Notes: generated from the sequence alone by a model not told the origin. A DNA stretch of 33,984 nt from Chloroflexota bacterium (GCA_025358515.1 JANYJG010000164.1:1-33984), one strand, 5' to 3'. Positions 6,569 through 15,799 are shown, numbered from the stretch's first letter. Numbers and translations are program-made.

Positions 6569-9328
6569 ATGCCTGATTTGCCGATTCCCTACCTGCCCGC
6601 GGCCGACGTGCGCCGCATGTTCATAGAGTTCTTCGCCCAACACGGCCACAGCGAGGTGCCGAGTGCCTCGCTCCTGCCCGCGGGGGACCAGACGCTGCTT
6701 TTCACGAACTCTGGCATGGTCCAGTTCAAGGACGTTCTAACGGGTCGGGAAAAGCGCAGCTATGTTCGGGCCACGGACTACCAGCGCTGCCTTCGCGTGG
6801 CCGGCAAGCACAACGATTTTGAAGAAGTGGGCCGCACGACGCGCCATCACACCTTTTTCGAGATGCTGGGCAACTGGAGCTTTGGCGACTACTTCAAGCG
6901 CGATGCGATTCACTGGGCCTGGGAGTTGCTCACCGAGGTCTTCAAGATTCCGGCCGAGCGGCTGGCCGCGACCGTCTACACCGACGACGACGAGGCCTAT
7001 CGAATCTGGAGCCAGGAGATCGGCCTGCCGCCCGAGCGGATCGCTCGCTGGGGGAATGTCGAGGCCGGAGACGATGCCAACTTCTGGCGCATGGCCGAGA
7101 CTGGGCCGTGTGGCCCCTGCTCCGAGATCCACTTCGACCGGGGTGTGGAGTTCAGCGAGGGGCCGGAGTGCGTACCAGACCATTCGGAAAATTGCCCGCG
7201 CTGGCTGGAGCTCTGGAATCTCGTGTTCATGGAGTACGACCAGCGCGCCGACGGTGTGCGCGTGCCGCTGCCGATGCTCTCCGTGGACACGGGCATGGGC
7301 CTGGAGCGTCTGACGAGCGTCATCCAGCAGGTAAGTACCAACTATGACACGGACCTTTTCACTCCGATCCACGCCGCCATGCGCGAGCTGCTGGGCCACG
7401 ATCCGGAGGCCTTCGAGGCGGAGCGGTTCAGCTACCAGGTGATTGCAGACCACTCGCGAGCGGTGACGTTCCTGGTTGCGGACGGCGTTATGCCGTCCAA
7501 TGAGGGTCGCGGCTACGTGCTCCGGCGCATCATCCGTCGCGCTGTGCGGCACGGACGGCTGCTGGGGCGGCATGAACCGTTCATGGATGTGACCGCAGGC
7601 GTCGTAATCGACGTGATGAAGGATGCGTACCCCAATCTCGACAAGCAGCGGGAGAAGATTCTGAAGGTAATCCACCAGGAGGAGACCCAGTTCGCCAGAA
7701 CTCTTGAAGCGGGGACGAGTCAACTTGAGACCGCCTTGGCACCGCTGACGACGACCAAACGCTCGCTTGGCTCGCAGGCCCAGCGCACGATTGGGCGGCG
7801 GCCCGAATCGCTCCCGACCGACGCGCCCGTGCTCGCGGGCGACGTCGCGTTCCGACTCCACGACACGTACGGATTCCCCGTGGATCTGACCGTGGATATG
7901 GCCGCGGAATACGGCGTACGGGTCGACCGAGACGGGTTCGGGGTGGCGATGGCGCAACAAAAGGAGCGCAGCCGCAAGGGCACCAAGGCCGACCTGACCC
8001 GCAACGCCGAGTTGGCCGACATGTACCAGGCGATCCAGCGTCGCGCCGGTGAGACCCACTTCACCGGTTACGACAGCCTGGAGGGCGAGGTTCGCGTGGT
8101 TGCCATCGTCCGCGACGGCATGGAGTACCAGGAACTGACCGGCAACGGCGCGGCCGAGATCGTGCTGGATGCCACCCCCTTCTACGGCGAGGGCGGCGGA
8201 CAGGTCGGCGACCGCGGCGAGCTGCTCGAGGCGGGTGGCGGCAGCGCCATCTTCACGGTTCAGGACACACAGAAGCCGATCTTGGGGTTATTCCTGCATC
8301 GCGGCCAGCTGCACGGCCGGCTGCGGGTCGGTGAAACGGTCACTGCCCGCGTGGATACGGACCGGCGTGCCCGGACGATGCGAAACCACACCGCCACTCA
8401 TTTGCTCCACCGGGCGCTGCGAAACGTCGTGGGTCCGGAGGCTCATCAGGCCGGGTCACTCGTGGCGCCGGAGTACCTGCGCTTCGACTACCCGCTGGAT
8501 CGGGCCCTAACGGCGGACGAGAAGCGGGCAATAGAGGACGAGGTCCGTCGAATCGTTCGCGAGAACCATGCCGTGACGACAACCGTCCAGCCCATGGCCG
8601 ATGCGATTGCGGCCGGCGCCGATGCCTTCTTCGACGAGAAGTACGGCGAGACGGTCCGGACGGTTCGGGTGGAGGGCTACTCGCTGGAACTGTGCGGTGG
8701 TACGCATTGCCAGGCCTCCGGCCAGATCGGCAGCTTTCTGATTACGGCGGACCGCAGCATCGGAGCGGGTACGCGGCGCATCGAAGCAGTCACCGGAGAC
8801 GGCGCGGATGCCCTCCTGCGCGACCGTCTGGCTGTGCTGGAGCGCATCGCCGAGACCGTGGGCGCCACGTCGTTGGACGCGCTGCCGGATCGGATCGCGG
8901 CCCTGCAGGAGGACCTGCGCGAGACGCGGCGGCGGCTCAAGGCGGGCGGCAGCGGGCTGGCCAAGCCGGCTGAAGTCGCGGCAGCGGCCTCGGAAGTTGC
9001 GCCCGGCGTGAAACTCGTCGCCTATTCGGCCGCCTTCGAATCGCCGGAGCAGTGGAAGGCCTATGTCAAGGAAGTGCGCGCGGCGTTGGGGAACGGCGTC
9101 ATCGCGGTGGCCTTGGACGCGGAGGCGCCCCAGCTCTTCGTGACGGTCAGCGCGGACCTCGTGGCCCGCGGTATCTCCGCCGGTGAGTTGGTCAAGGTCG
9201 CCATGACGGCAATGAACGGGCGTGGTGGCGGCCGGCCGGAGATGGCTCAGGGTATGGGATCGCGCCGCGATGGGATCGCGCCGGCCCTGAGCTTGATCGC
9301 GGATACACTTACGGCAGCGGGTAAATAG
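6569..9328 (+). CDS. alaS: Alanyl-tRNA synthetase
   Basis: Charges tRNA-Ala. It has 919 residues from ATG 6569; a longer in-frame extension to 6518 is not supported by the family, whose N-terminus begins with the equivalent of VRRMFIEFFAQHGH. The class II core is clear (TNSGMVQFKDVLTG, CLRVAGKHNDFEEVGRTTRHHTFFEMLGNWSFGDYFK in sequence, written as adjoining motifs RHHTFFEMLGNWSFGDYFK and others), followed by RGYVLRRIIRRAVRHGR. The editing domain has zinc-binding HTATHLLH and CGGTHC, and a DHHA1-like domain ends the protein. The editing motifs are intact. It heads the block running to ruvX and mltG, a neighbourhood also known in Actinomycetota. Confidence 0.96.
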   Translation: MPDLPIPYLPAADVRRMFIEFFAQHGHSEVPSASLLPAGDQTLLFTNSGMVQFKDVLTGREKRSYVRATDYQRCLRVAGKHNDFEEVGRTTRHHTFFEMLGNWSFGDYFKRDAIHWAWELLTEVFKIPAERLAATVYTDDDEAYRIWSQEIGLPPERIARWGNVEAGDDANFWRMAETGPCGPCSEIHFDRGVEFSEGPECVPDHSENCPRWLELWNLVFMEYDQRADGVRVPLPMLSVDTGMGLERLTSVIQQVSTNYDTDLFTPIHAAMRELLGHDPEAFEAERFSYQVIADHSRAVTFLVADGVMPSNEGRGYVLRRIIRRAVRHGRLLGRHEPFMDVTAGVVIDVMKDAYPNLDKQREKILKVIHQEETQFARTLEAGTSQLETALAPLTTTKRSLGSQAQRTIGRRPESLPTDAPVLAGDVAFRLHDTYGFPVDLTVDMAAEYGVRVDRDGFGVAMAQQKERSRKGTKADLTRNAELADMYQAIQRRAGETHFTGYDSLEGEVRVVAIVRDGMEYQELTGNGAAEIVLDATPFYGEGGGQVGDRGELLEAGGGSAIFTVQDTQKPILGLFLHRGQLHGRLRVGETVTARVDTDRRARTMRNHTATHLLHRALRNVVGPEAHQAGSLVAPEYLRFDYPLDRALTADEKRAIEDEVRRIVRENHAVTTTVQPMADAIAAGADAFFDEKYGETVRTVRVEGYSLELCGGTHCQASGQIGSFLITADRSIGAGTRRIEAVTGDGADALLRDRLAVLERIAETVGATSLDALPDRIAALQEDLRETRRRLKAGGSGLAKPAEVAAAASEVAPGVKLVAYSAAFESPEQWKAYVKEVRAALGNGVIAVALDAEAPQLFVTVSADLVARGISAGELVKVAMTAMNGRGGGRPEMAQGMGSRRDGIAPALSLIADTLTAAGK

Positions 9329-9346
9329 GCAGCAAGGGGAGCGGCC

Positions 9347-10609
9347 GTGGCTTTCTGGCGCAAGATCTGGGGCCGCGAGGATGAGGCGGCGCTGGCCGCG
9401 TGTACGGCCTTGGACATCGGCACGGAGTTCGCCAAGGCGCTCGTCTTCGACATCGACGCCGGCGGCCTGGGCACAGTTCGAGGTGTCGGTCGCAAGCGCC
9501 AGGGCCTGGCGCACATGCAGTCCGGCACGGTCACGGACATCAACGCCGTCGTCGACAACTGCTCCGTTGCCCTCCAGGAAGCGGAGGAGATGGCCGGGTT
9601 CCGGCCCACGCAGTGCGTCATCGGCATCGCCGGAGAGCTGGTCAAGGGCTTCACCACGACCCATTCCCAGGAGCGCAAGCGAGCCGACGTTCCTATTACC
9701 GAGCCGGAGCTCCAGAAGCTGATCGGTGGCGTGCAGCGCGAGGCCTTGAGGGAGGCGGAGCGGGCAATCACCTGGGAGACGGGCCTGGCGCAAGTGGACG
9801 TCCGGCTGGTTCACGCTGCGGTCACCGGTGCCCAAATCGACGGCTATCCGGTCACTAATCCGGTGGGATTTCAGGGCCGCCACGTCAAGATCAGCGTTTT
9901 CAACGCCTTTGCGCCTTTAGTCCATTTGGGCGCTCTCCAAACCGTGGCCCAGCAGCTGGAGCTGGAACTGCTGGAGATCGTGGCCGAGCCATACGCCGTG
10001 GCGCGGGTTCTCGCGAGCGAGCAGGTCCGGCAGGCCGGCGCCCTGTTCATCGACATCGGCGGCGGCACCACGGACGTGGCCCTGGTCCGACACGGCGGCA
10101 TAGAGGGGACGCGCATGTTCGCCCTGGGTGGCCGCGCTTTTACCAAGTCGATCGCCGACCGTTTGGATCTCCCGTTCCCGCGGGCCGAGGAGACCAAGGT
10201 GGACTACGCCCGAGGCCTCAAGGTCGAGCGGCGCTCCGACGTGGCCAAGATCGTCGCCGACGACGTGGCCATCTGGTCCGCCGGCGTGGAGCTGGTGCTA
10301 GAAGAACTGGCCGAGGGCGACCTGCTGCCCGGGCACGTGTATCTGTGCGGTGGCGGCTCCCACCTGCCTGAGATCGGCACCGTCCTGTCCAGCGAACAGT
10401 TCTGGAAGCGTCTTCCTTTCAGCCGGTCGCCCGAAGTTACCGTCATGGCGCCCGATCAGGTCGAAAGGATCAAGGACGCAACCCATTTGCTCGTGGACCA
10501 GCAGGACGTCACTCCGCTGGGGCTGGCCTACCAGGCCATCGAACTTCAGACAACCGAAGACCCCCTGGACGTAGCTTTGCGCCGCGTCCTCCGAGCCATG
10601 AAGATGTAG
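9347..10609 (+). CDS. FtsA/PilM-like actin-fold ATPase
   Basis: 420 residues from GTG 9347, preceded by GGGGAG five bases upstream. It shows actin-superfamily nucleotide motifs: phosphate-1 ALDIGTEFAKALV (21-33), phosphate-2 LFIDIGGGTTDVALV (233-247) and an adenosine-type LCGGGSHLPEI (333-343). The SHS2-like insert of FtsA/PilM is visible (SGTVTDINAVVD, then IGIAGELVKGF). The C-terminus, DVALRRVLRAMKM, could form an amphipathic membrane-binding helix as in FtsA (inference). The next gene starts 3 nt downstream and encodes a single-pass membrane protein with a short cytoplasmic domain, suggesting a cytoplasmic-ATPase/membrane-partner pair analogous to PilM–PilN. No pilin or PilN/O/Q gene is in the window, so it could be a divergent PilM or a dedicated ATPase of a different envelope system. 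Confidence 0.8.
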   Translation: MAFWRKIWGREDEAALAACTALDIGTEFAKALVFDIDAGGLGTVRGVGRKRQGLAHMQSGTVTDINAVVDNCSVALQEAEEMAGFRPTQCVIGIAGELVKGFTTTHSQERKRADVPITEPELQKLIGGVQREALREAERAITWETGLAQVDVRLVHAAVTGAQIDGYPVTNPVGFQGRHVKISVFNAFAPLVHLGALQTVAQQLELELLEIVAEPYAVARVLASEQVRQAGALFIDIGGGTTDVALVRHGGIEGTRMFALGGRAFTKSIADRLDLPFPRAEETKVDYARGLKVERRSDVAKIVADDVAIWSAGVELVLEELAEGDLLPGHVYLCGGGSHLPEIGTVLSSEQFWKRLPFSRSPEVTVMAPDQVERIKDATHLLVDQQDVTPLGLAYQAIELQTTEDPLDVALRRVLRAMKM

Positions 10610-10612
10610 CCG

Positions 10613-12439
10613 ATGGCCATCTACTTTCTTGACGCAGACGATGAAGTCACGTCGGCGGCGGCGCGAATCCGCGACTCCTCCGACACTCGAATCGCGCTCG
10701 TCCTTTCGGGCGGTTCGCGGGTCGCCACTTCGCGCATCAACTTCCGAGTCCTGGCCCGCGAGGCCCAGCACCGCCACAAGCGGCTGGCGATCGTTGCGCC
10801 CGACATGTCGGTCCGTTCCGTCGCCCAGTCGGCTGGGTTGCCGGTTTTCGCGACCGTCGGCGAGTATGAGAAGTCGGAGGCGGCGCGATTGATTGCCGGG
10901 GTGGCCGGCGCGGGCGAAGTCTCTTCGACCCTGGACGAGCTTGGGGCAACGATTGAACCTGCTGCCGCACCCCCGCGCGAACGGCCCTGGTCCGGCGCCA
11001 CGCGCGTCGTTGGGAGTGGGGGAGTTGTGGTCGCCGGTTCCTCTACGCTCCGGCCCGCGGAGGCGTCACGAACCGCGTCCCGAATGCCTCGGACCGCCGC
11101 AACGTTGGTGGCCATCGCCCTGCTCCTGACGGGCGCCATCGGCCTGGCGGTCTTCTGGCCGAGTGCCACGGTGGTCCTCACCCTCAAGGAAGAAGCGGTG
11201 GGTCCGGTCAGCCTGACGGTGAAGGTGGATCCAGCGGCTCTGACCGCGGACGATGCCTCGGCGACTGTCCCCGGCAAGACGACGGCGATCGCGGTGGCGG
11301 CGACGGCCGAATTCAAGGCGACGGGCCAGAGCGTGGTGGAAACCGCTGCCACCGGCACAGTGACGTTTACGAATACGAATAACGATACGAACGTTCCGGT
11401 GCCCGCCGGAACGCAGGTTTCGACGGCCTCCGGTATCGCCTTCACGACCACTTCGGCTGTGATCGTGCCCAAGGCCACACAGCTTTCCGCGAACGTACAG
11501 ACTCCCGGCCACATCGACGCGCCGATAGTGGCGGTGCGGAAGGGATTGTCCGGGAACGTATCTGCCAGGGCGATCGTCAACATGCCAGCCGCAATTCATG
11601 CCGACCTTCATAAGTTTGGCTCGGTCAAGAACGCCAGCCCCACCACGGGCGGCACCCACGCCGTTACGCCCAAGATCCAGCAGTCGGACCTCGACATTGC
11701 CAAGGCCAACCTCACCATCCAACTCAACGACGCCTTCCAGGCCAAGCTGGCCGACCCGGCTACGGCTCCCGCCGGGTTTGAGCTCTTCGCCAAGACCGCA
11801 CAGCTCGGCGATCCCACCTTCAGTCCTGATCCCGCGAACCTTCTAAACCAAGGCGTCGCAACCTTCCAGCTCGGCGCCGCCGGGGCAGGCACGGCCACGG
11901 TCGCGGATCTGAACAACGTTCGCAGCCTGGCTGAGCGCCTCATCAAGAACAAGGTCAAGAGTGGTTATACGCTCGTCGATGGTTCCGTCTCGGTGCTATT
12001 CGGCACCGTGAAGGCCGATGGCGCCAACCTGAGCGTGCCTGTGACAGCGCGGGCGTCGCAGGTCGCCAACCTCAACCCGGATGACCTCCGCGCAGTCATC
12101 GAGGGCAAGACCGTCGATGAAGCAAAGGCCTATCTCAGCAAGTACGGCAAAGCGGACATATCGCTGTCGCCGGGCTGGGGCGGAATTCCCGGCTTCGGCT
12201 TCCGGATCGACATTCAGCTTGTGGCGCCTGTGCTTCGCCCGTCCGGGTCCGCCTCCGCCAAACCGGGCAGCCATGCCGCGTCCACGCCCGCGACGAGTGG
12301 CAGCCCGATTGTGACCGGACCAGTGACTACTGGATCGTCCGCACTGCCTAGCTCGCAAGCCTCGCCATCCGCGGGCGTGTCACCAACATCGTCACCGACC
12401 GCCGGCGCTACGGCCAGCGCGGCTCCCACGGCGACCTAG
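10613..12439 (+). CDS. Single-pass membrane protein with Baseplate_J-like extracellular domain
   Basis: 608 residues in clear modules. Residues 1-115 are a cytoplasmic alpha/beta domain (IYFLDADDEVTSAAARIRD, RIALVLSGG, RLAIVAPDMSVRSVAQSAGLPVF). A Pro/Gly-rich linker leads to one transmembrane segment (about 162-182). Outside, residues about 245-325 carry the Baseplate_J-like stretch: GTVTFTNTNN, VPVPAGTQVSTASGIAF and TTSAVIVPKA. Further beta-rich sequence follows to about 545, then a Ser/Thr/Ala/Pro-rich tail of about 60 residues. Proteins annotated 'baseplate J/gp47 family' with this layout occur in Chloroflexota and some Patescibacteria (from memory). Immediate linkage to the actin-like ATPase suggests the N-terminal domain contacts it. 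No other phage-tail genes are present, so a prophage is unlikely. Confidence 0.72.
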   Translation: MAIYFLDADDEVTSAAARIRDSSDTRIALVLSGGSRVATSRINFRVLAREAQHRHKRLAIVAPDMSVRSVAQSAGLPVFATVGEYEKSEAARLIAGVAGAGEVSSTLDELGATIEPAAAPPRERPWSGATRVVGSGGVVVAGSSTLRPAEASRTASRMPRTAATLVAIALLLTGAIGLAVFWPSATVVLTLKEEAVGPVSLTVKVDPAALTADDASATVPGKTTAIAVAATAEFKATGQSVVETAATGTVTFTNTNNDTNVPVPAGTQVSTASGIAFTTTSAVIVPKATQLSANVQTPGHIDAPIVAVRKGLSGNVSARAIVNMPAAIHADLHKFGSVKNASPTTGGTHAVTPKIQQSDLDIAKANLTIQLNDAFQAKLADPATAPAGFELFAKTAQLGDPTFSPDPANLLNQGVATFQLGAAGAGTATVADLNNVRSLAERLIKNKVKSGYTLVDGSVSVLFGTVKADGANLSVPVTARASQVANLNPDDLRAVIEGKTVDEAKAYLSKYGKADISLSPGWGGIPGFGFRIDIQLVAPVLRPSGSASAKPGSHAASTPATSGSPIVTGPVTTGSSALPSSQASPSAGVSPTSSPTAGATASAAPTAT

Positions 12440-12981
12440 TGGGTTCAGTGGAAGCGGGCTCCGCGGGCGCGGCGCACGCCCATGACGGCGCGAATGCGCC
12501 TCGACGTGCCGAGAGCCGGCGCGCTCTAGGTATCGACCTCGGGGAGCGGCGCATCGGCGTGGCGGTAGGCGATCTAGTCAGCGGTACGTCCCAGCCGCTC
12601 GTGACGCTTGGTCGCGCCAGGAAGCTCGCGGGCGATGCCCTGACCATCTCTCGGCTGGCCGCGGAACAGCAGGCCGGCATTATTGTGGTCGGGCTACCGC
12701 TGGACATGGACGGCGGCGAGGGCCTGCAGGCTGCAAAGACTCGGGACTGGGCCGAGGCGATTTCCGAGGCCACGGGTCTGCAACTTCGGCTGCGGGACGA
12801 GCGCCTGACAAGCGAACGGGCAGAACGGCGAATCGGGCATCCGGCCCGGGGCCGATCCGGCGGCCCGCCCAGCGCCTCCGCACGGGATGCATATCGCGCC
12901 CGCATCGACAGGGAGGCCGCTGCCCTTATCCTGCAAGACGAGATTGACGCGACCAGCGCGGACGCGGAGCGAGGAGTCTGA
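12439..12981 (+). CDS. ruvX: RuvX/YqgF, putative pre-16S rRNA nuclease / Holliday junction resolvase
   Basis: 180 residues with the RNase H-like fold of the YqgF family. Visible acidic residues are Asp33 in GIDLGERRIGVAV, DERLTS (120-125) and Asp157 in ARIDREAAALILQ, plus GLPLDMDG in the middle. Family members mature 16S rRNA in E. coli, and some resolve junctions. The GTG overlaps the previous stop by one base (TAGTG); GTG 12448 is an alternative start. About 27 N-terminal residues precede the conserved core and look disordered. The ruvX–mltG order is a standard neighbourhood. Confidence 0.9.
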   Translation: MGSVEAGSAGAAHAHDGANAPRRAESRRALGIDLGERRIGVAVGDLVSGTSQPLVTLGRARKLAGDALTISRLAAEQQAGIIVVGLPLDMDGGEGLQAAKTRDWAEAISEATGLQLRLRDERLTSERAERRIGHPARGRSGGPPSASARDAYRARIDREAAALILQDEIDATSADAERGV

Positions 12982-14432
12982 TGACGTTACGCAGTGGAGG
13001 AAGCCCTCGGTCCGGCCGAGGCAGGGGACCCGACAGTGACCCCGAAGGCAAGATCCCCGTGCTGGACACGGGCTGGAACGACTACCAACCGGTAGACCCC
13101 GTGTCGGGTTCCGCGGATCCACGGGACCGCAAGAAGCCCAAACTCACCCCGACGGAGTCACGCCGAGACTACCGGTCGACCCGGTCGGCGGGCATCGGGG
13201 GACTGCTCCGATTTGGCCTCTTCGCCCTGATTCTGGGCGGTCTGGTCGTCGGCGGTCTGTGGTTCATCGCCCGTCCGGCCGTCGTGAAGGGCCTGGTGGA
13301 CTGGTCCGCCGAAAACCCGACGGCCCTCAAACTGCCGTTCATACCAGATCTCGTTCGAAGCGAATTGAACACAAGCCTGACCGTGCCGGTCGACGCGAAT
13401 GACCAGACGAACGTCGTGTTCATAGTCGCTCCCGGCGACACGCCGCAACAGATCGCCCAGCAGTTGTACCAGTCCGGCCTCCTTCGCGAGTCGCGGGCAT
13501 TCGTCTTCGAATCGATCCAGTCGGGCCTCAGCAGCAAGTTTCAGGCCGGTCGCCACGGCCTGAACAAGTCGATGACCGTGGACGCCATGATCACCGCCCT
13601 TACGGCGACGCCGCTGCCGACGCCGTCCGTCAAGCTGCTGTTCAAAGAGGGGCTCAGCATTGAAGAGATGGTGGGGGTCATCGAGAAGAAGGAGGCCCAG
13701 CCGGACGATCCGACCGCGCCCCTCACTCTGGACGTCAGCCAGTTCTACCAGCTGGCGAAGAGCCCGCCGGCTTATATGCTGGCCGACTACCAGTGGCTCA
13801 AGCTGCCAGCCGGCGCGTCGCTAGAAGGCTTCCTCTTCCCGGCAACGTACACGATCGCCCCGGACATCACGCCCGAGCAACTCATCCGGCAATTGTTGGC
13901 GGCCTTCGCTGCCAACGCCCCCAAGGGCCTCCTTGACCTACCACCGGACCAGCTGTACAAGACCGTTCAGGTTGCCGCCCTGGTGGAAAGAGAGGCGGTA
14001 GTCGACTCCGAACGGCCGATCATCGCGGGCGTCTACACCAACCGCCTCAATGCCAAGGTTTGGCCAACGGGCCTGCTGGACGCGGACCCGACGCTCCTAT
14101 ACGGCTACGACCTGATGACGCTGCAGGATCCGGCCAATCCGATCACGGCCTGGGTCGACTATCCGTTCTGGACACACAGGTTCAGTGAGGCACTCGGCAA
14201 GGTGATCTTCCCGGGAGCCCTGGCGGCGTTCAACACTTACAGCCACAAGGGCTTACCGCCAACTCCGATCTGCTCGCCTGGTGCGGCCTCACTGGCCGGT
14301 GCGCTGAATCCGACCACCTCTACCGGCTACCTGTTCTTCCTGGCGAAGAATGACGGCTCAAATACTCACGCCTTCGCCAAGACCCAGAAGGAACAGGACG
14401 CCAACGCCAAGAAGTACGGCTACCTGCCGTAG
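12981..14432 (+). CDS. mltG: Endolytic murein transglycosylase MltG (YceG-like)
   Basis: Membrane-anchored lytic transglycosylase thought to release nascent glycan strands near the membrane. It has 483 residues: a polar, basic N-terminus of about 70 residues, one transmembrane segment (74-97), then the YceG domain. Family motifs seen: GDTPQQIAQQLYQSGLL, LEGFLFPATY (281-290), the catalytic-region ALVEREAV with Glu336 as the likely catalytic residue, GVYTNRL, NTYSHKGLPPTPI and the C-terminal LFFLAKNDGSNTHAFAKT. Start ATG 12981 overlaps the ruvX stop by one base (TGATG). The cytoplasmic tail is longer than in E. coli, common in high-GC Gram-positives. Confidence 0.93.
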   Translation: MTLRSGGSPRSGRGRGPDSDPEGKIPVLDTGWNDYQPVDPVSGSADPRDRKKPKLTPTESRRDYRSTRSAGIGGLLRFGLFALILGGLVVGGLWFIARPAVVKGLVDWSAENPTALKLPFIPDLVRSELNTSLTVPVDANDQTNVVFIVAPGDTPQQIAQQLYQSGLLRESRAFVFESIQSGLSSKFQAGRHGLNKSMTVDAMITALTATPLPTPSVKLLFKEGLSIEEMVGVIEKKEAQPDDPTAPLTLDVSQFYQLAKSPPAYMLADYQWLKLPAGASLEGFLFPATYTIAPDITPEQLIRQLLAAFAANAPKGLLDLPPDQLYKTVQVAALVEREAVVDSERPIIAGVYTNRLNAKVWPTGLLDADPTLLYGYDLMTLQDPANPITAWVDYPFWTHRFSEALGKVIFPGALAAFNTYSHKGLPPTPICSPGAASLAGALNPTTSTGYLFFLAKNDGSNTHAFAKTQKEQDANAKKYGYLP

Positions 14433-14468
14433 CCGCGGACTGGGCACGGGCGTTTCCCGCGGGTAATA

Positions 14469-14508
14469 CCATGAAGCCATGACTGAGACCATGAAGCCAT
14501 GACTGGCC
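14469..14508 (+). repeat. 20-bp tandem duplication over the M24 peptidase start
   Basis: ACCATGAAGCCATGACT occurs at 14469-14485 and again at 14489-14505, a period of 20 bp. Each copy contains two ATGs. ATG 14471 reads MKP then stop; ATG 14479 reads MTETMKP then stop, its TGA overlapping the peptidase ATG 14499. A TAATAC box (14464-14469) lies 9 nt before ATG 14479. Confidence 0.85.
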
Positions 14509-15728
14509 TAGTCCGGCAACTGCCTCACCCTGCGGACTTCCCCGCGCCCCCGAGTGTCATCCACCTGGCGCGCTGGAAGGAGGCGGATCGAGCGGCCCGA
14601 CCGGCTCGATTGGCCGTCCTTCGAAAACGGCTGAGCGAGGCCGGTTTGGACGCGTACTTCGGTGTCCGCCCGGAACATATGCGATACCTGACCGGCTTCG
14701 TCATGGACGAGGGCGAAGACCGAGTTGCGGGCAACTCGGGCCGCTTCCTCATCTCCGGCGACGAGGTCGTGGTCCTGGCCGACAGCCGTTACCGGCTGCA
14801 GGCCGGGTCGGAGGCGCCGGGGGCGCGCATCGAGAATGTCACCTACGAACTCGCAGAAACGTGGCCGGCCCTTGTGAAGAGCCTCGGAGCGCGGCGCATC
14901 GGCGTCGAGGCGAGCCACGTCAGCCAGCAGCTGTGGGTCGAACTGGTCGCGGCGGCGCCGGACGTGGAACTGGTGGCGGTGTCGGGCTGGGTTGAGACGG
15001 CGCGCTCGATCAAGGAGCCGGCGGAGATCGAGCGGATTCGGGCGGCGTGTGCCGTGGCGGACCGAGCTCTGGCGGCAATCGTGCGACGCATCAAGCCCGG
15101 GTCCAAAGAACGGGCTCTGGCGCTAGCCCTGGAATGGGAAATGCGGACCTGCGGTGCCGATGGGCTGGCCTTCGGGATTGCTTGCCTGGCCGGCCCCAAC
15201 GCGGCGCTGCCGCACGGCTCACCATCCGGGCACGAGGTCCGCCTGGGCGAGGCACTGCTGTTCGATTTCGGGGCGCTCGTGGACGGCTACCGCAGCGACA
15301 TGACCAGGACGCTCTTCGTTGGCGAGCCCAGCTCCCGGGACGTGGCCCTGTACGAGATCGTTGCCGCTGCCCAGGCCGCGACCATCGACCTTGTTGAGGC
15401 TGCGGCGGCCGGGACCGTGCCTGTACCGACGGGCCGGGCTGCAGACGCGGCCGCTCGCCGCGTCATCGAGGCTGCCGGTTACGGTGATCAATTCGGCCAC
15501 GGAACCGGCCATGGCATTGGCCTGGCCACGCATGAGCTGCCATCGCTGAGCCGGGTCGCCCCGGAGATCCCGCTGCCGAGCCCCACGGTATTCAGCATCG
15601 AGCCGGGCATCTACATCGACGGCGAGACCGGCATCCGGATCGAGGACCTAGTCTTGTTCGATGCCCCAAACGGCACGCTCGAGCGACTGACGGGCTTCCC
15701 GCGAGACCTGCTCATCGTGGGCGTCTGA
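14499..15728 (+). CDS. Xaa-Pro aminopeptidase/dipeptidase (M24B)
   Basis: 409-residue dinuclear-metal peptidase of the proline-peptidase branch. An N-terminal creatinase-like domain (RKRLSEAGLDAYFGVRPEHMRYLTGF) is followed by the pita-bread domain. The five metal ligands are visible in LLFDFGAL, YRSDMTRT, GHGTGHGIGL, SIEPGIY and GIRIEDL. Placement next to efp is common (pepP/pepQ–efp), and both relate to proline: peptide turnover and relief of polyproline stalling. The start is inside a tandem duplication; ATG 14499 is the only ATG there in frame with the protein. Confidence 0.9.
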   Translation: MTGLVRQLPHPADFPAPPSVIHLARWKEADRAARPARLAVLRKRLSEAGLDAYFGVRPEHMRYLTGFVMDEGEDRVAGNSGRFLISGDEVVVLADSRYRLQAGSEAPGARIENVTYELAETWPALVKSLGARRIGVEASHVSQQLWVELVAAAPDVELVAVSGWVETARSIKEPAEIERIRAACAVADRALAAIVRRIKPGSKERALALALEWEMRTCGADGLAFGIACLAGPNAALPHGSPSGHEVRLGEALLFDFGALVDGYRSDMTRTLFVGEPSSRDVALYEIVAAAQAATIDLVEAAAAGTVPVPTGRAADAAARRVIEAAGYGDQFGHGTGHGIGLATHELPSLSRVAPEIPLPSPTVFSIEPGIYIDGETGIRIEDLVLFDAPNGTLERLTGFPRDLLIVGV

Positions 15729-15759
15729 TCCTGTTGGTCGCCGGTGGCCTCGGCTCCGG

Positions 15760-15765
15760 TACAAT
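15760..15765 (+). promoter_or_regulatory. -10-like box TACAAT upstream of efp
   Basis: TACAAT 35 nt before ATG 15800, so the transcript would have a short leader of about 27 nt containing AAGGAG (15782-15787). It is identical in sequence to the box before cysteine desulfurase, but here with a leadered arrangement. No good -35 at 16-18 bp. Confidence 0.5.
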
Positions 15766-15799
15766 TCGATGTCACCAACCCAAGGAGCCCTCCGAGACC

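Noticed and set aside
10613-12439. Baseplate_J domain as sign of a prophage or contractile injection system
   Set aside because: No sheath, tube, spike, terminase or capsid gene is present. The protein has a TM anchor and a cytoplasmic domain, and its neighbours are all housekeeping genes.
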